NCBI RefSeq assembly: GCF_000576305.1
Contig: NZ_BAVZ01000015.1
Location: forward strand, 30,733 to 94,732
Origin: Paenibacillus pini JCM 16418
GTDB taxonomy: Bacteria > Bacillota > Bacilli > Paenibacillales > Paenibacillaceae
Length of the DNA stretch: 64,000 nucleotides
Direction of reading: 5' to 3'
The translations under genes and the position numbers were made by a program. The notes below the pieces were generated by a model, which saw only the letters and a list, made by a program, of their open reading frames with translations, was not told the origin of the DNA and did not search any database. Numbering within the stretch: the stretch's first letter is position 1; each line of letters starts with the position of its first letter. This document shows positions 46,970 to 56,364 of the stretch, one piece after another.

Positions 46970-47169
46970 ATATAATATAGCTCCCCCTTTTTTTATTTTC
47001 GGCACGATCGAGTAAAATTTGTAGAGTATAGCTACATTATAAGTTGCCCACTGACAACCCGATAGAACAATCTCAAATTCTGTGAGAGTTGATGGAATAG
47101 AACTAACAGAAAGTTGGATTTCATTGTGAAGACGTTACGGGTTTATAGAGAGTAAATTAGATGAACAGC

Positions 47170-47305
47170 AAAAGTGAAGGACGAAGCCACACCTGGTACA
47201 GAGGATTTAGAGGCAGTAACATTGTTGAGTGGACACTATAAACAGGACTGTACATCTATGAAATGACGATAATTTATACAATCCTGTATTTGGAATCCTA
47301 AAACC
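47170..47305 (+). pseudogene. Recombinase 3'-end remnant (copy 2, composite)
   Basis: One frame reads EATPGTEDLEAV followed by TLLSGHYKQDCTS, then after a frame change MTIIYTILYLES. Compare the full gene: LMGHYKEDGTPNIEMTMIYT then TPGVEDLEAAVE. Two pieces of the same gene end are joined in permuted order. It lies between the cargo genes ending at 46969 and the ankyrin gene. Confidence 0.65.
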
Positions 47306-47334
47306 TAACTAGCGTGGAATAGGAGTTTTAAAAA

Positions 47335-47928
47335 ATGAGGAGATACATATGTTTTCTGATAATAATGACAATCCTATTATCTGGATGTACAAAAGATGAT
47401 ACAAAAGAGGATGAATCGATTTCTAAATATCATGAACTGAACGTTGCTATTATGGATAATGACTTGAATAAAGTTACAGCCATACTTTCTAAAAATGACA
47501 AGCTTATAAATAAAATAGACACCAAACTTGGATACTCTCCTTTCCTTTATGCAATGAATAGCAAGAAAGAGATTATTGATTACCTTATAAATCAAGGAGC
47601 AGATATTCATCACACATCATACAGCGGTAATAGTGCTTTACTAGAAGCAGCTGATATGGTTAACCCATACGCTATTAAACTGTTGTTGAAAGAGGGATTA
47701 GATCCAAACTCGACAAATATTTATCAAGAAACGCCACTAATATTAATGGCAGGTAGAGGCGGTGTTCCAACGGATTTAATGGTTGAATTGGCTGGATTAC
47801 TGATAGATGCTGGTGCTGATCCCAACGTAAAGAATGGTGAGGGATTTACCTTTTTATCAAAAATTGAACAAGTACAACCTGAAGAAACTATTTCATCTAT
47901 TAGAGATCTGCTTAAGAAGAGACTGTGA
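47335..47928 (+). CDS. Ankyrin-repeat lipoprotein
   Basis: 197 residues. Lipoprotein signal with lipobox LSGC at about 16-19, then four ankyrin-like repeats (LNVAIMDNDLNKVTAILSKN, GYSPFLYAMNSKKEIIDYLI, GNSALLEAADMVNPYAIKLL, TPLILMAGRGGVP...). Membrane-anchored ankyrin proteins of this size occur as immunity or accessory proteins; the partner is unknown. It sits between two recombinase-end remnants. Confidence 0.8.
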   Translation: MRRYICFLIIMTILLSGCTKDDTKEDESISKYHELNVAIMDNDLNKVTAILSKNDKLINKIDTKLGYSPFLYAMNSKKEIIDYLINQGADIHHTSYSGNSALLEAADMVNPYAIKLLLKEGLDPNSTNIYQETPLILMAGRGGVPTDLMVELAGLLIDAGADPNVKNGEGFTFLSKIEQVQPEETISSIRDLLKKRL

Positions 47929-47944
47929 AAGAGCCTTGGCTTGA

Positions 47945-48031
47945 GCTTCCTCGCTATTACCATGGGGAAAATAAGATGACCATGGTCTACACCACTCCGA
48001 GTGTGGAGGATCTGGAGGATGCGGTGGAATA
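47945..48031 (+). pseudogene. Recombinase 3'-end remnant (copy 3)
   Basis: In one frame: ELPRYYHGENKMTMVYTTPS then VEDLEDAVE and a stop. This matches the Tyr-nucleophile end of the gene at 45283 (MTMIYTTPGVEDLEAAVE). No upstream catalytic residues are left. The next cargo gene starts 41 bp later. Confidence 0.8.
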
Positions 48032-48071
48032 AGATAAAAATTTTCAATTATTATAAGGGGCGTAATTATTT

Positions 48072-48584
48072 ATGAAAAAGTTTGAAATTGGAAAGACCTA
48101 TGATGCAGTAGTACAGGGTGAAATCTGGTCTTTTGAATATGAAGGTATAGATGAAGATGAAGAGGATGTTTATATCATTACCTGGATGAGTGGTGAGTGC
48201 GAAGGTCTACATAAATCTAAAATTGAACCTCTTGTTGAAGAGGCAGAAGTTTTGAAAGCTGCAGGCGTAATTTACCCACGTGGTAGATCCGAAGAAGAAC
48301 AATATAAAGCAATATGTTTGCTAATAGAACAGCCTACCTATTTTTTTGTAGGAGAAGAGGTTCCGAAAGCTGTTGTTTTATCGGATCATTATGCTCCGGG
48401 TGGATATAAGGGAGAAAAAGACTACTTAGGCATTACATACGATAAGGCTCAAAGAATGATAGTTGTAACATCTAGAGTACCCGATATAACACTACCTAAT
48501 TGGATTATTGAAAAATTTGATGTGGTAGGAACTATGAAGATTAAGGATAAGGATAAAATAGTTTGGCAGATTAATTTAAAATAA
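48072..48584 (+). CDS. Hypothetical protein, 170 residues
   Basis: ATG 48072 after AAGGGG. Soluble, acidic: EIGKTYDAVVQGEIWSFEYE with a DEDEEDVYIITWMSGECEG stretch, then a second half FFVGEEVPKAVVLSDHYAPG. Looks like a two-domain alpha/beta protein; composition is typical of immunity proteins but no family is recognised. It follows recombinase-end copy 3 directly. Confidence 0.6.
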   Translation: MKKFEIGKTYDAVVQGEIWSFEYEGIDEDEEDVYIITWMSGECEGLHKSKIEPLVEEAEVLKAAGVIYPRGRSEEEQYKAICLLIEQPTYFFVGEEVPKAVVLSDHYAPGGYKGEKDYLGITYDKAQRMIVVTSRVPDITLPNWIIEKFDVVGTMKIKDKDKIVWQINLK

Positions 48585-48686
48585 ATTAGGATCAGGATCG
48601 GGCCATATCGATTATAAAACAAATCTACATATGAATGAGTGTGTATGCCTTTGCTGATGAGCTATAAATGGAAGGAAACGAAGCAG

Positions 48687-49330
48687 ATGGTCGATATATT
48701 TAAAGAGATGTTAGAAGACATTTTTTCTGGTCAATCTAAAAAATATCCACTTCAGAAAAAGAAGGATACAGCATTTGAATTGTCATATTGGTTAAAGGAA
48801 TTGAGTGCTCTTGGAAACGAAGCTATATTGTCTGAGACAACCTCAAAAGGGGATAACATCATTGTCTACCGCCAGCGGATGGATGAGGATGGAGTGAATA
48901 TAGCCCTTCGCAGCAAAATTTTTTCAGTAGAAGGGAACGAATCTATTACACCTTCAATGTACCTAATCTATAAAAAGAAGTATGAGATATTGGAAATTGC
49001 AGATATTAGGATGGAAGATTCAGATACTAATAGAGGCTATGGTTCGATTTTTATGAAGGCTATGTTTCTTCTTATCGAACGAAGCCTTATACCATCAAAT
49101 ATGTAACTGGTTGGATCTCTGGTGTGGATTGGGACCATATAGATCGGAACGAATATTTTTATAAGAAATTTGATTTTGAGGTTAATTTGAACCACGAGGA
49201 GCGCGACGGAAATATCTTATGGATAAATCCTTCGAAGAGTGGAAGCATTGAAGATTATCAAAGCCTGAACTATAAGCCTGGTATCGCTGGACTTATGCAA
49301 GAACTGTCTGAAATCGAAGATAAATTCTAG
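48687..49330 (+). CDS. GNAT-like hypothetical protein, one frameshift
   Basis: ATG 48687 (GGAAGG upstream) is preferred over earlier starts. The first frame runs to IADIRMEDSDTNRGYGSIFM and stops at 49106. One A is missing in GAAGCC near 49083; the next frame resumes KPYTIKYVTGWISGVDWDHI, then NEYFYKKFDFEVNLN, and ends at 49330. The RGYGSIFMKA loop and the FYKKFDFE end resemble the acetyl-CoA loop and last strand of a GNAT fold, but this is weak. ~214 residues after repair. Confidence 0.5.
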
Positions 49331-49417
49331 TATTTCAGAATGGTAGATAAGATACAACATATTGAATATTAAGTTGTATACAGGACCTTAAATGACTTAT
49401 ACAGGAGACCAGTAAGC

Positions 49418-49639
49418 ATGATTGTGGGGGATTGGGTTGTAGTAAGGGAAGGAATGGAGGGGAATTCCTACGGGGGTTATGCAGGGAGATTGGTTGCGGT
49501 TTATTTCCATCATGCTAAAATTCAATTTATTTTACGCCCTACTGGATTCATAGATATGGTTTTTGAGCGTTGGATTCCTTTTTGGGACATACGACTAGTT
49601 ACTAAAGAAGAGTATTATGCATGGTTGCATTATGCATGA
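49418..49639 (+). CDS. Small SH3-like hypothetical protein
   Basis: 73 residues from ATG 49418 (AGGAGACC). GDWVVVREGMEGNSYGGYAG followed by short beta strands looks like a small SH3-type barrel, as in phage and island proteins such as YorP. Function unknown. Confidence 0.5.
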   Translation: MIVGDWVVVREGMEGNSYGGYAGRLVAVYFHHAKIQFILRPTGFIDMVFERWIPFWDIRLVTKEEYYAWLHYA

Positions 49640-49799
49640 CTAAGAAGGAACATGAGGGGCCTGGTGATGGCAGCAGCTGCAGATACTCACGCCCTGGATA
49701 AAGTTAGTTCAACGTATCAACGTTCTGTTGTAGCTTGCTTTAGGTTCATATTCTTAGTTATAATACAAACAAACGTTCGCAAATTAGGTGGTGGTTATA

Positions 49800-49990
49800 T
49801 TGAGTAAACTTGATGGTAACGGAATATTCGAAAGTTCCAGAATAATTATTCCAGAGCATAGAGAAGCCTATCTAACACAATTATTGATGAACAGAAATGG
49901 CAGATAATTGGACAGGTTCTATATGAATCTTTAAAGAGAAGCATACCTGTAAGTATGGAATTATATGATCCATTTGAGATAAAAAAATAA
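49800..49990 (+). pseudogene. YolD-like gene, truncated and frameshifted
   Basis: TTG 49800 after AGGTGGTGG. The YolD signature SKLDGNGIFESSRIIIPEHR is followed by a frame break near 49880 and a deletion of the middle, then LIDEQKWQIIGQVLYESLKR and VSMELYDPFEIKK. YolD proteins are SOS-regulated partners of UvrX-type polymerases on mobile elements. Confidence 0.75.
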
Positions 49991-50001
49991 AAGGGATAGT
50001 A

Positions 50002-50893
50002 ATGGAAATTAACTCAAATCTGAAGAAAATTAGACTTAGCTGGATGAGTAAGGTATTAAAGCGCGGGAAATGGATTGTAACAATGAATGAAAAGCCATTG
50101 GGAAAATTAAAGACCTTTCCTGTGCGTGAGGGTGTAGTTAAACATAACTCGATGTTGATGTATATTTACGCCAGTATTTTAATGTTTTTAACATACACCA
50201 CTACAATTATTACAATAAATAAGACGAACAAGAAATTATCAGGAGAATACATACAATTAAGAAAGTTCCAAGATAAAGTCCCCAGCTTACAAGTCAAGTT
50301 TAATAAAGATGAAGAAAAGAAGTTAAAGCGGTCAGGTCGGCTTATCGTGAAGTGGAAAATTGGATGGGTGTATGCACCAGACCAGCTTGAGAAATGGCTT
50401 GAGGGCATGGAAGAACAGGGGCATAATTTATATCGTGTGAGTGACTCAGGAGCTGTTTTTTATTTTATGAAGGGGGAATCCCGTAGGGTAAGTTACTGCG
50501 CTGATTTCAAGCATAGGGCAGATCGGAGCTATTTCAATATACATCGTGAAGCTGGATGGGAAATTGTATTTATCTCTAGTTCATTGTTTCAAAAGTGGGT
50601 CGTATGGAGCTTGATTACCTGGAAGGTGAAGAACGACCACAACTATATAGTGATAGATTTAATCAATTAAAATTGGCAAGGCGCATTGCATAATGTATTC
50701 CAGTATGTTTATCCCGATTATTCTAATAAATATACTGAATACGAAAGCAAGTTTAGACTTAAAGTTATATCAAATGCTGGATCAGAAACAAATCATTAGT
50801 ATGTTGATATGGTGGAGTACGCTTGTCTTTTTGGGTTTTTTTACATGTAGAACTTGGCTATATTACAGACGCTTAAGTAAGTTTTATAAGTAA
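50002..50893 (+). CDS. DUF2812-like membrane protein, two frameshifts
   Basis: The first frame gives an unusual N-terminus with one hydrophobic segment (YIYASILMFLTYTTTIITI) and a DUF2812-type core (KWLEGMEEQGHNLYRVSDSG, FIHREAGWE-like NIHREAGWEIVFIS). One base is missing near 50600 (resuming ELDYLEGEERPQLYSDRFNQ) and another near 50691 (resuming MYSSMFIPIILINIL and a second helix to 50893). Repaired ~296 residues. DUF2812 proteins normally follow a padR gene; none is adjacent here, and the other DUF2812 gene of the window (41544) is truncated. Confidence 0.55.
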
Positions 50894-51049
50894 AATCAGT
50901 ATGTCTTACATTTAACCAAAGGCGAAACTACCTATCATTAACCTATTTTTGTAAAAATAGCTACAATCTTGCTTAAAAATAGATATTAGTCCATCCCTAA
51001 AACTAAATAGTCACGTACACTAAACCATCTTTATAGGGAGGTGTCGTGG

Positions 51050-51940
51050 TTGAGTTGTCATGATGAACAGAGAAGGTGTACGAAGAAAACCGTAATTGTT
51101 TGCCCTCCGAAAGGAAGAAGGAAGAAATGCCGGCGAAGATTTATCAAGAAAATTGTAAAGGTCACATGCCCTCCACCTGAAGTAAACATTATAAGTCCAA
51201 CGGTTGTTGGCCCGACGGGACCGCAAGGTCTGATGGGTCCGCCTGGACCAGCAGGAGTGGCAGGATTACCAGGTGCAACGGGACCAGCAGGAGTAGCAAC
51301 GGGTATCACCGGACCGGCGGGACCAACGGGAGTCGCTGGACCGGCGGGAGTAACTGGAGCAACAGGAGTAACTGGAGCTGCAGGACCAGCAGGGGGACCA
51401 ACAGGAGCTACCGGCCCAACCGGAGCAACGGGAGTGGCAGGCCCAGCGGGAGCAACCGGAGCAACGGGAGCAATCGGACCCGCAGGAGCAACCGGAGCAA
51501 CAGGAACAGCAGGTGGAATATTAAATTTTGCGGATTTCTTTGCACTGATGCCTCCGGATAATGCAGCCACAGTTGCTCCAGGTACAGACGTGAGTTTCCC
51601 ACAAGATGGACCTACTAGCGGGTCTTCTATTACTCGTACTAGTCCTAGTTCCTTTAATTTGGCTGCAATTGGCACTTATCAGATCTTGTTTCAATGTAGT
51701 GTGACCGAAGCGGGCCAGCTGATACTAACTCTAAATGGCGCTGATCTTGCTTATACGGTGGTAGGGCGGGCAACAGGTACTTCTCAGATGCTAGGAATGG
51801 CTCTTGTGCAAACAACAGTAATCAACTCCATACTGACTGTACGAAATCCTGCTGGTAACTCTACTGCACTAACCATGACTCCTGTCGCTGGTGGAACAAG
51901 GTCTGTTTCAGCACATTTGGTTATCACGCAATTCGCATAG
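51050..51940 (+). CDS. Collagen-like exosporium protein with BclA-type C-terminal domain
   Basis: About 296 residues from TTG 51050 (GGGAGG eight bases upstream). A basic, Cys-containing N-terminus (CHDEQRRCTKKTV, RRKKCRRRF) is followed by ~35 GXY triplets, mostly GPT, GAT and GVT, then a ~130-residue beta domain (TYQILFQCSVTEAGQLILTL) like the TNF-fold domain of BclA. Expected to trimerise on the outer spore surface. No export signal, consistent with assembly from the mother cell. Confidence 0.85.
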   Translation: MSCHDEQRRCTKKTVIVCPPKGRRKKCRRRFIKKIVKVTCPPPEVNIISPTVVGPTGPQGLMGPPGPAGVAGLPGATGPAGVATGITGPAGPTGVAGPAGVTGATGVTGAAGPAGGPTGATGPTGATGVAGPAGATGATGAIGPAGATGATGTAGGILNFADFFALMPPDNAATVAPGTDVSFPQDGPTSGSSITRTSPSSFNLAAIGTYQILFQCSVTEAGQLILTLNGADLAYTVVGRATGTSQMLGMALVQTTVINSILTVRNPAGNSTALTMTPVAGGTRSVSAHLVITQFA

Positions 51941-51961
51941 AGATTATTAGAATGACATAGA

Positions 51962-52042
51962 TAAGCTATTTCATATGAAAGTTAGCCGCGGATCTGGCAT
52001 GATCATAATTTTATGCGAATCCGCGGTATGGATAGCTTAGCT
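51962..52042 (+). other. Long two-part hairpin after the collagen-like gene
   Basis: Outer arms TAAGCTAT/ATAGCTTA and an inner arm CCGCGGAT/ATCCGCGG enclose a ~25-nt AT-rich loop. No T-run follows, so it is either a weak terminator or an mRNA stabiliser for a late sporulation transcript. Confidence 0.45.
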
Positions 52043-52051
52043 TAAGTAACC

Positions 52052-52327
52052 ATGAACAATAAAAGTCCTAATTGCGGACGATAATTCATTCATTCGGAAT
52101 TGAAGATTATTCTCAGTATATTTGAAGAATTTGAAGTAACTGCTACGGTAGTAAATGGAAGCGAAGCGGTCGAATACTGCAAGGCAAATGAGGTTGGTGA
52201 GACACTTCTTGATGTACGTCTGACCAATATGAATGGGGTAAGCCTAAAGGTAGTTGGGTTACTTCGGTTAACAGCTTCCTTTCTATGTATTGAGCCTATG
52301 GGACAAGTTTATTTACTTGGTCGGTAG
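52052..52327 (+). pseudogene. NarL-type response regulator receiver fragment
   Basis: Starting at ATG 52052, the frame shifts near 52063 and 52098. Pieces read KVLIADDNSFIRN, LKIILSIFEEFEVTATVVNG, and LLDVRLTNMNG (phosphoacceptor region). After about 60 residues it diverges into unrelated sequence and stops at 52327. The rest of the receiver and the whole DNA-binding domain are missing, so this is a true remnant. Confidence 0.7.
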
Positions 52328-52407
52328 GCTATTTTTTTTTTATTAAAACTGTTTTATGGATTTGGCAGTCTAATAATTAATGGAATAAAAAGGGAAGGAG
52401 TGAGGGA

Positions 52408-52926
52408 TTGTCTACGGAAGAATGGGTGAGCGCAGCGCAGCGTGGTGATCCCGGTGCTTTTCACCAACTGGTAAGTTCCAATAAGAAAAAAATCTACTCT
52501 ATCGCCTTTGCATATCTAAAGAATGAATCGGATGCGTTAGAGGCTATTCAAGAAGCGACCTGTAGAGCCTTTACCCATCTTTCCAAGCTAAAGGAACCTA
52601 AATATTTTCAAACTTGGTTTATACGCATTCTTATTCGAATATGCATTGACGAACAAAAACGGCGTCACCACATCATGCCTTTATTCCGCATAACCGAGCC
52701 GCTTGCCGTTGATCTTGAACTGGATGCCAGTATTAGTCTTAAGATTGCAATGGATCAGCTTGCTCCTAAACTACGCCACATCATCATTCTTAAATATTAT
52801 GAGGATATGACGTTAAGTGAGATTGCGAGATTACTAGAAAAACCGGAAGGTACAGTGAAGACTTGGCTGAACAAAGCCCTAAAGGAACTTCGGCTTGTAT
52901 TTAGAAAGGAGGGAGAGCATGCGTAG
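52408..52926 (+). CDS. ECF RNA polymerase sigma factor
   Basis: 172 residues from TTG 52408 (GGAAGGAGTGAGGG). Region 2: KKIYSIAFAYLKNESDALEA and TWFIRILIRICIDEQKRR. Region 4: APKLRHIIILKYYEDMTLSE followed by LLEKPEGTVKTWLNKAL. Close to SigV/SigW-like ECFs. The stop overlaps the anti-sigma start by 8 bp (ATGCGTAG), so the two are translationally coupled. Likely controls an envelope-stress regulon including itself. Confidence 0.9.
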   Translation: MSTEEWVSAAQRGDPGAFHQLVSSNKKKIYSIAFAYLKNESDALEAIQEATCRAFTHLSKLKEPKYFQTWFIRILIRICIDEQKRRHHIMPLFRITEPLAVDLELDASISLKIAMDQLAPKLRHIIILKYYEDMTLSEIARLLEKPEGTVKTWLNKALKELRLVFRKEGEHA

Positions 52927-54259
52927 GCCAGTTGAGCAGGAGATGGATGCTGAAATAGCTGATCGAGTGGAGCAGGCGATTTGGGATGGAATTAAGCAAG
53001 GCGAGCATCTAAATAAAGCGTTTAGAAAACAACGACGTAAACGACTAGCAAGTGTGATTACGGCAAGCGTCCTCTTATTCGCATGTCTATTTACAATCCG
53101 AGTTTCGCCTGTATTTGCAGCGATGGTTAGCGATATTCCTGGGCTTCAAAAATTTGTTAAGCTAATCAATCATTCATATGATAAAGGTGTTAGATTAGCC
53201 TTAGATAATAAGCTTGTGCAACCTGTTGGTGTGTCCGAAGAGCACGAGGGAATGAAGCTTACCGTACAAGGGATTATGGCTGATGAGGCGCGTATGATTG
53301 TATTCTTTGATGTTCAAATACCTAATACAGATGAATCTGTTCAAATTAAGAATACCTCCCTCTCCGATGCTTCAGGCAAGGCGTTAGTTGCAATGAGTTC
53401 GTATAACTTTCTCGATGAACAGAACGAGGGTATTCACAAGGCAGATGTTCAGCATAAAACAGTAGATTTTCAACTTTTGGAAGGGGAATCATTTCCTGAT
53501 GAGGTGAAGCTAAACATAGAGCTTACAGGAGCAAGTGTCAACAAGACTAAATTTAACGTTACATTTCCGATTGATAAGTCGAGATTCTCTGAAATGAAGC
53601 AGGAATATGTGCTCAAGAAAACCATTGAAATGGAAGGGCAGAAGATTACCTTTGCTAAAGCGGTCATTTCCCCATTGCGCATTTCTCTATATGTGGATTA
53701 TGACCTAAATAATTCGATGCAAATTTTTTGGCCTGGAGACATTCGATTAGTCGATGACAAGGGCAATGTATGGAATCAAACAACAGGAAGTATGGGGAAG
53801 AATCATCAGGTGTTCCAATTTGAGAGTCCGTATTATGAAGAGCCCAAGTCGTTGACTGTTGAAGGAAGCTGGTTCCGTGCACTGGATAAAGCTAAAACAT
53901 CCGTCGTTATGGATACAGAGAAGGGAAAGCTGCTTCAGGCACCGGATGAGAAAATAAAACTGAATACGATGAGTTCTATGAACACGTATATGGAGCTCGA
54001 TTTTGCTATAAAGGGTATAGATCTTGAAGATCATATGATGTATACATTATTTGATAGTGAGTTTACTGATGCGACAGGGAAACGTTATAAAACAGCAGAT
54101 AACGATAAATTGATGAGTACTTATGTAGAAACATCTAAACCTGGTGAGCAGCACTCTATGTTTTATTTAGATCATCAAGCTTATAAGCAGCCTCTAACTT
54201 TTACAATAATGAATTATCCTTCTTATATTAGAAGTCCTTATAAGGTGAATATTAAGTGA
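52919..54259 (+). CDS. Anti-sigma factor with DUF4179 domain
   Basis: About 446 residues from ATG 52919. Cytoplasmic N-terminus ~50 residues (IADRVEQAIWDGIKQGEHLN), a membrane helix (ASVITASVLLFACLFTI), then VSPVFAAMVSDIPGLQKFVK, the hallmark of DUF4179, and a large extracellular beta-sandwich region. It should hold the ECF sigma inactive until a signal outside the cell releases it. Confidence 0.85.
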   Translation: MRRPVEQEMDAEIADRVEQAIWDGIKQGEHLNKAFRKQRRKRLASVITASVLLFACLFTIRVSPVFAAMVSDIPGLQKFVKLINHSYDKGVRLALDNKLVQPVGVSEEHEGMKLTVQGIMADEARMIVFFDVQIPNTDESVQIKNTSLSDASGKALVAMSSYNFLDEQNEGIHKADVQHKTVDFQLLEGESFPDEVKLNIELTGASVNKTKFNVTFPIDKSRFSEMKQEYVLKKTIEMEGQKITFAKAVISPLRISLYVDYDLNNSMQIFWPGDIRLVDDKGNVWNQTTGSMGKNHQVFQFESPYYEEPKSLTVEGSWFRALDKAKTSVVMDTEKGKLLQAPDEKIKLNTMSSMNTYMELDFAIKGIDLEDHMMYTLFDSEFTDATGKRYKTADNDKLMSTYVETSKPGEQHSMFYLDHQAYKQPLTFTIMNYPSYIRSPYKVNIK

Positions 54260-54300
54260 TGTTTAAATGATGGAAAAGAGAAGAAATTCTGTTATGTAGC

Positions 54301-54345
54301 AAAAAGAAGTTCCTCGGCGTAACTACCTCGAAGAACTTCTTTTTG
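54301..54345. terminator. Bidirectional terminator
   Basis: AAAAAGAAGTTC-CTCG.../...CGAA-GAACTTCTTTTT between the convergent anti-sigma and GH13 genes. Confidence 0.95.
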
Positions 54346-54370
54346 TATTCTGATTCGTATTCCAATGAAA

Positions 54371-56119
54371 TTATGATTTCAGCACTCTAAACATAGCGCA
54401 TCCATATGGCTGAAGCTCAGTTTGCAGAACACCACCGCTATCTAAACATAAAGTCTCGTTAGTGTAGATTCTCCCAGTGCTCTTCCTTTACTGCAACCTC
54501 AATCGTTTGAGCTTGATCGCTGTTATTCATTATAATGATGATTTTGTTATGGCTGTCTTCCCGAGCATACACCAGCTTGGCACTGCCGGCTTCTGCCGCA
54601 AGGAATGTGAACTTGCCGCTACGCAACGCGCTGTATGTCATGCGCATTTGAATGAGCTGTTGATAAAAGGCGAACAATTCTTGATCCTGCTTAGCAGGGT
54701 CCCACTCCATACACTTACGGCAATCTGGGTCCTCGCCCCCAGTCAATCCAACCTCATCACCGTAATAGATACATGGTGTGCCCGTGAATGTGAATTGGAA
54801 CTGCGCCGCCAGCTTCATTTTGCGCTTATCATCACCGCATTTACTTAGTAAGCGCGGTGTATCATGACTGTCTAGCAGGTTAAAAGCGACTTCGTTTGCC
54901 TGTCGTGGATACCGCGAGAGCTGGCGTCCAATGGCATTTGCGAACACTTGTGCATCGCATATCTGATCCACGAAGAAATCATGCACAGCATGGGTGAAAG
55001 GGTAGTTCATCACTGCGTCGAACTGGTCTCCTTGCAGCCATGTGGATGATTCATGCCAGATTTCGCCGAGAATATAAGCATCCGGTTTGACCTTCTTCAC
55101 CACTTGACGGAAATCACGCCAGAATTGGTGATCCACCTCATTCGCCACGTCTAGACGCCATCCATCGATATTCGCTTCCTTGATCCAATATTCGGCTACC
55201 TGTAATAGATAAGCTTTTACCTCTTCATTCGCCGTGTTCAGCTTCGGCATGAGTGGTTCAAATGCGAAAGTATCATACGTGGGAATTCCATTCTCGATAG
55301 CGATCGGAAACTTATGAATGTAGAACCAGTCCTTATAGCGTGAATGCTCACCATTTTCTTGTAAATCGATGAATGGAGCGAATGTTTTACCCGAATGATT
55401 AAATACGGCATCCAGTAGTACACGAATTCCCCGCTCATGGCAAAGCGATACAAGCTGTTTTAGCTTATCCATATCACCAAACTGTGGGTCGATCTTCATA
55501 TAGTCTTCCGTGTCGTATTTATGGTTAGTTGTCGCGGAGAAGATCGGTGTAAAATAGACGGCAGTCACACCCAGCTCCGATAGATGATCTAAATGATGGA
55601 TGACCCCTTGAAGGTCGCCTCCGAAGAAGTTATCCCTTTCAGGTTTGCCACCCCATGGCATGACATCTACAGGATCAAGAGATGCATCACCATTGGCAAA
55701 CCGCTCAGGAAGATCTGATAGAATATAGCATCTTTGACCCATGCGGGTGTCTTGAAGACATCCACAGGATTGATATATGGATACTCAAACAATCGATCTG
55801 GATTAGATGGGGGCTCATGTAGAAATCCATATTCGGTCATCCAGAGCTTCTCCTCACCATGTTCCAGTTGAAAACCATATTTAAGTCTGCGGTGAGGAGG
55901 AACGACTTCACATTCCCAATAATCAAACAATTCATCGGATGTGAGTTTGTTCATGGGCACTTTCTTCATGGTTTGTGACCATGCATATTTGTCTCCTGCT
56001 AAGGTTGCTACTGTTGTGATATCATTTTTCTTGGTACGAATTCTGAGGTGAACAGAATGTTCATCGTATGCATAGCACCAGTTCAGTTTGGGACGATGAT
56101 AAATCGCTTCGAGTAACAT
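54371..56119 (-). CDS. Neopullulanase/cyclomaltodextrinase (GH13_20), two frameshifts
   Basis: ATG 56119. An N-terminal CBM34-like domain (LEAIYHRPKLNWCYAYDEHS) leads to DAIFYQIF near 55705, where one C is missing (CC for CCC), resuming PERFANGDASLDP. Catalytic motifs: DAVFNHSG, GWRLDVANEVD (nucleophile Asp), ILGEIWHES (acid Glu), LLDSHDTPR. Near 54472 one G too many shifts the last 25 codons (resuming IYTNETLCLDSGGVLQTELQ), ending at 54371. Repaired ~583 residues, the normal family length. No signal peptide, so it acts on imported maltodextrins; its maltose product could feed mapA. Confidence 0.85.
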
Positions 56120-56364
56120 TTCAAATTCCCCCTACAAAAAAGGCACAGCCCAGACTAAGGTATAATAGTCGAGGATGTACCTTGATTTCAGATAACATAG
56201 CCTTTAAATTTGAGAAGTTGGATAAGCTAATTAAATTCACGGTTCATTTGCACCTAAAATATACCATGCGTTTTACGAAGTATTCAAGTGAAAAAAGCCA
56301 TTAAAAGTGAAGCAGAATAAGCATTTTCTTTTATAAATTGTTCTTGGAAATAGGGGTGATACGA

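Noticed and set aside
51058..51675. Long minus-strand ORF opposite the collagen-like gene
   Set aside because: It is a GP/AP-rich mirror of the GXY codons with no ribosome site; the plus-strand frame has the N-terminus, triplets and BclA-type end.
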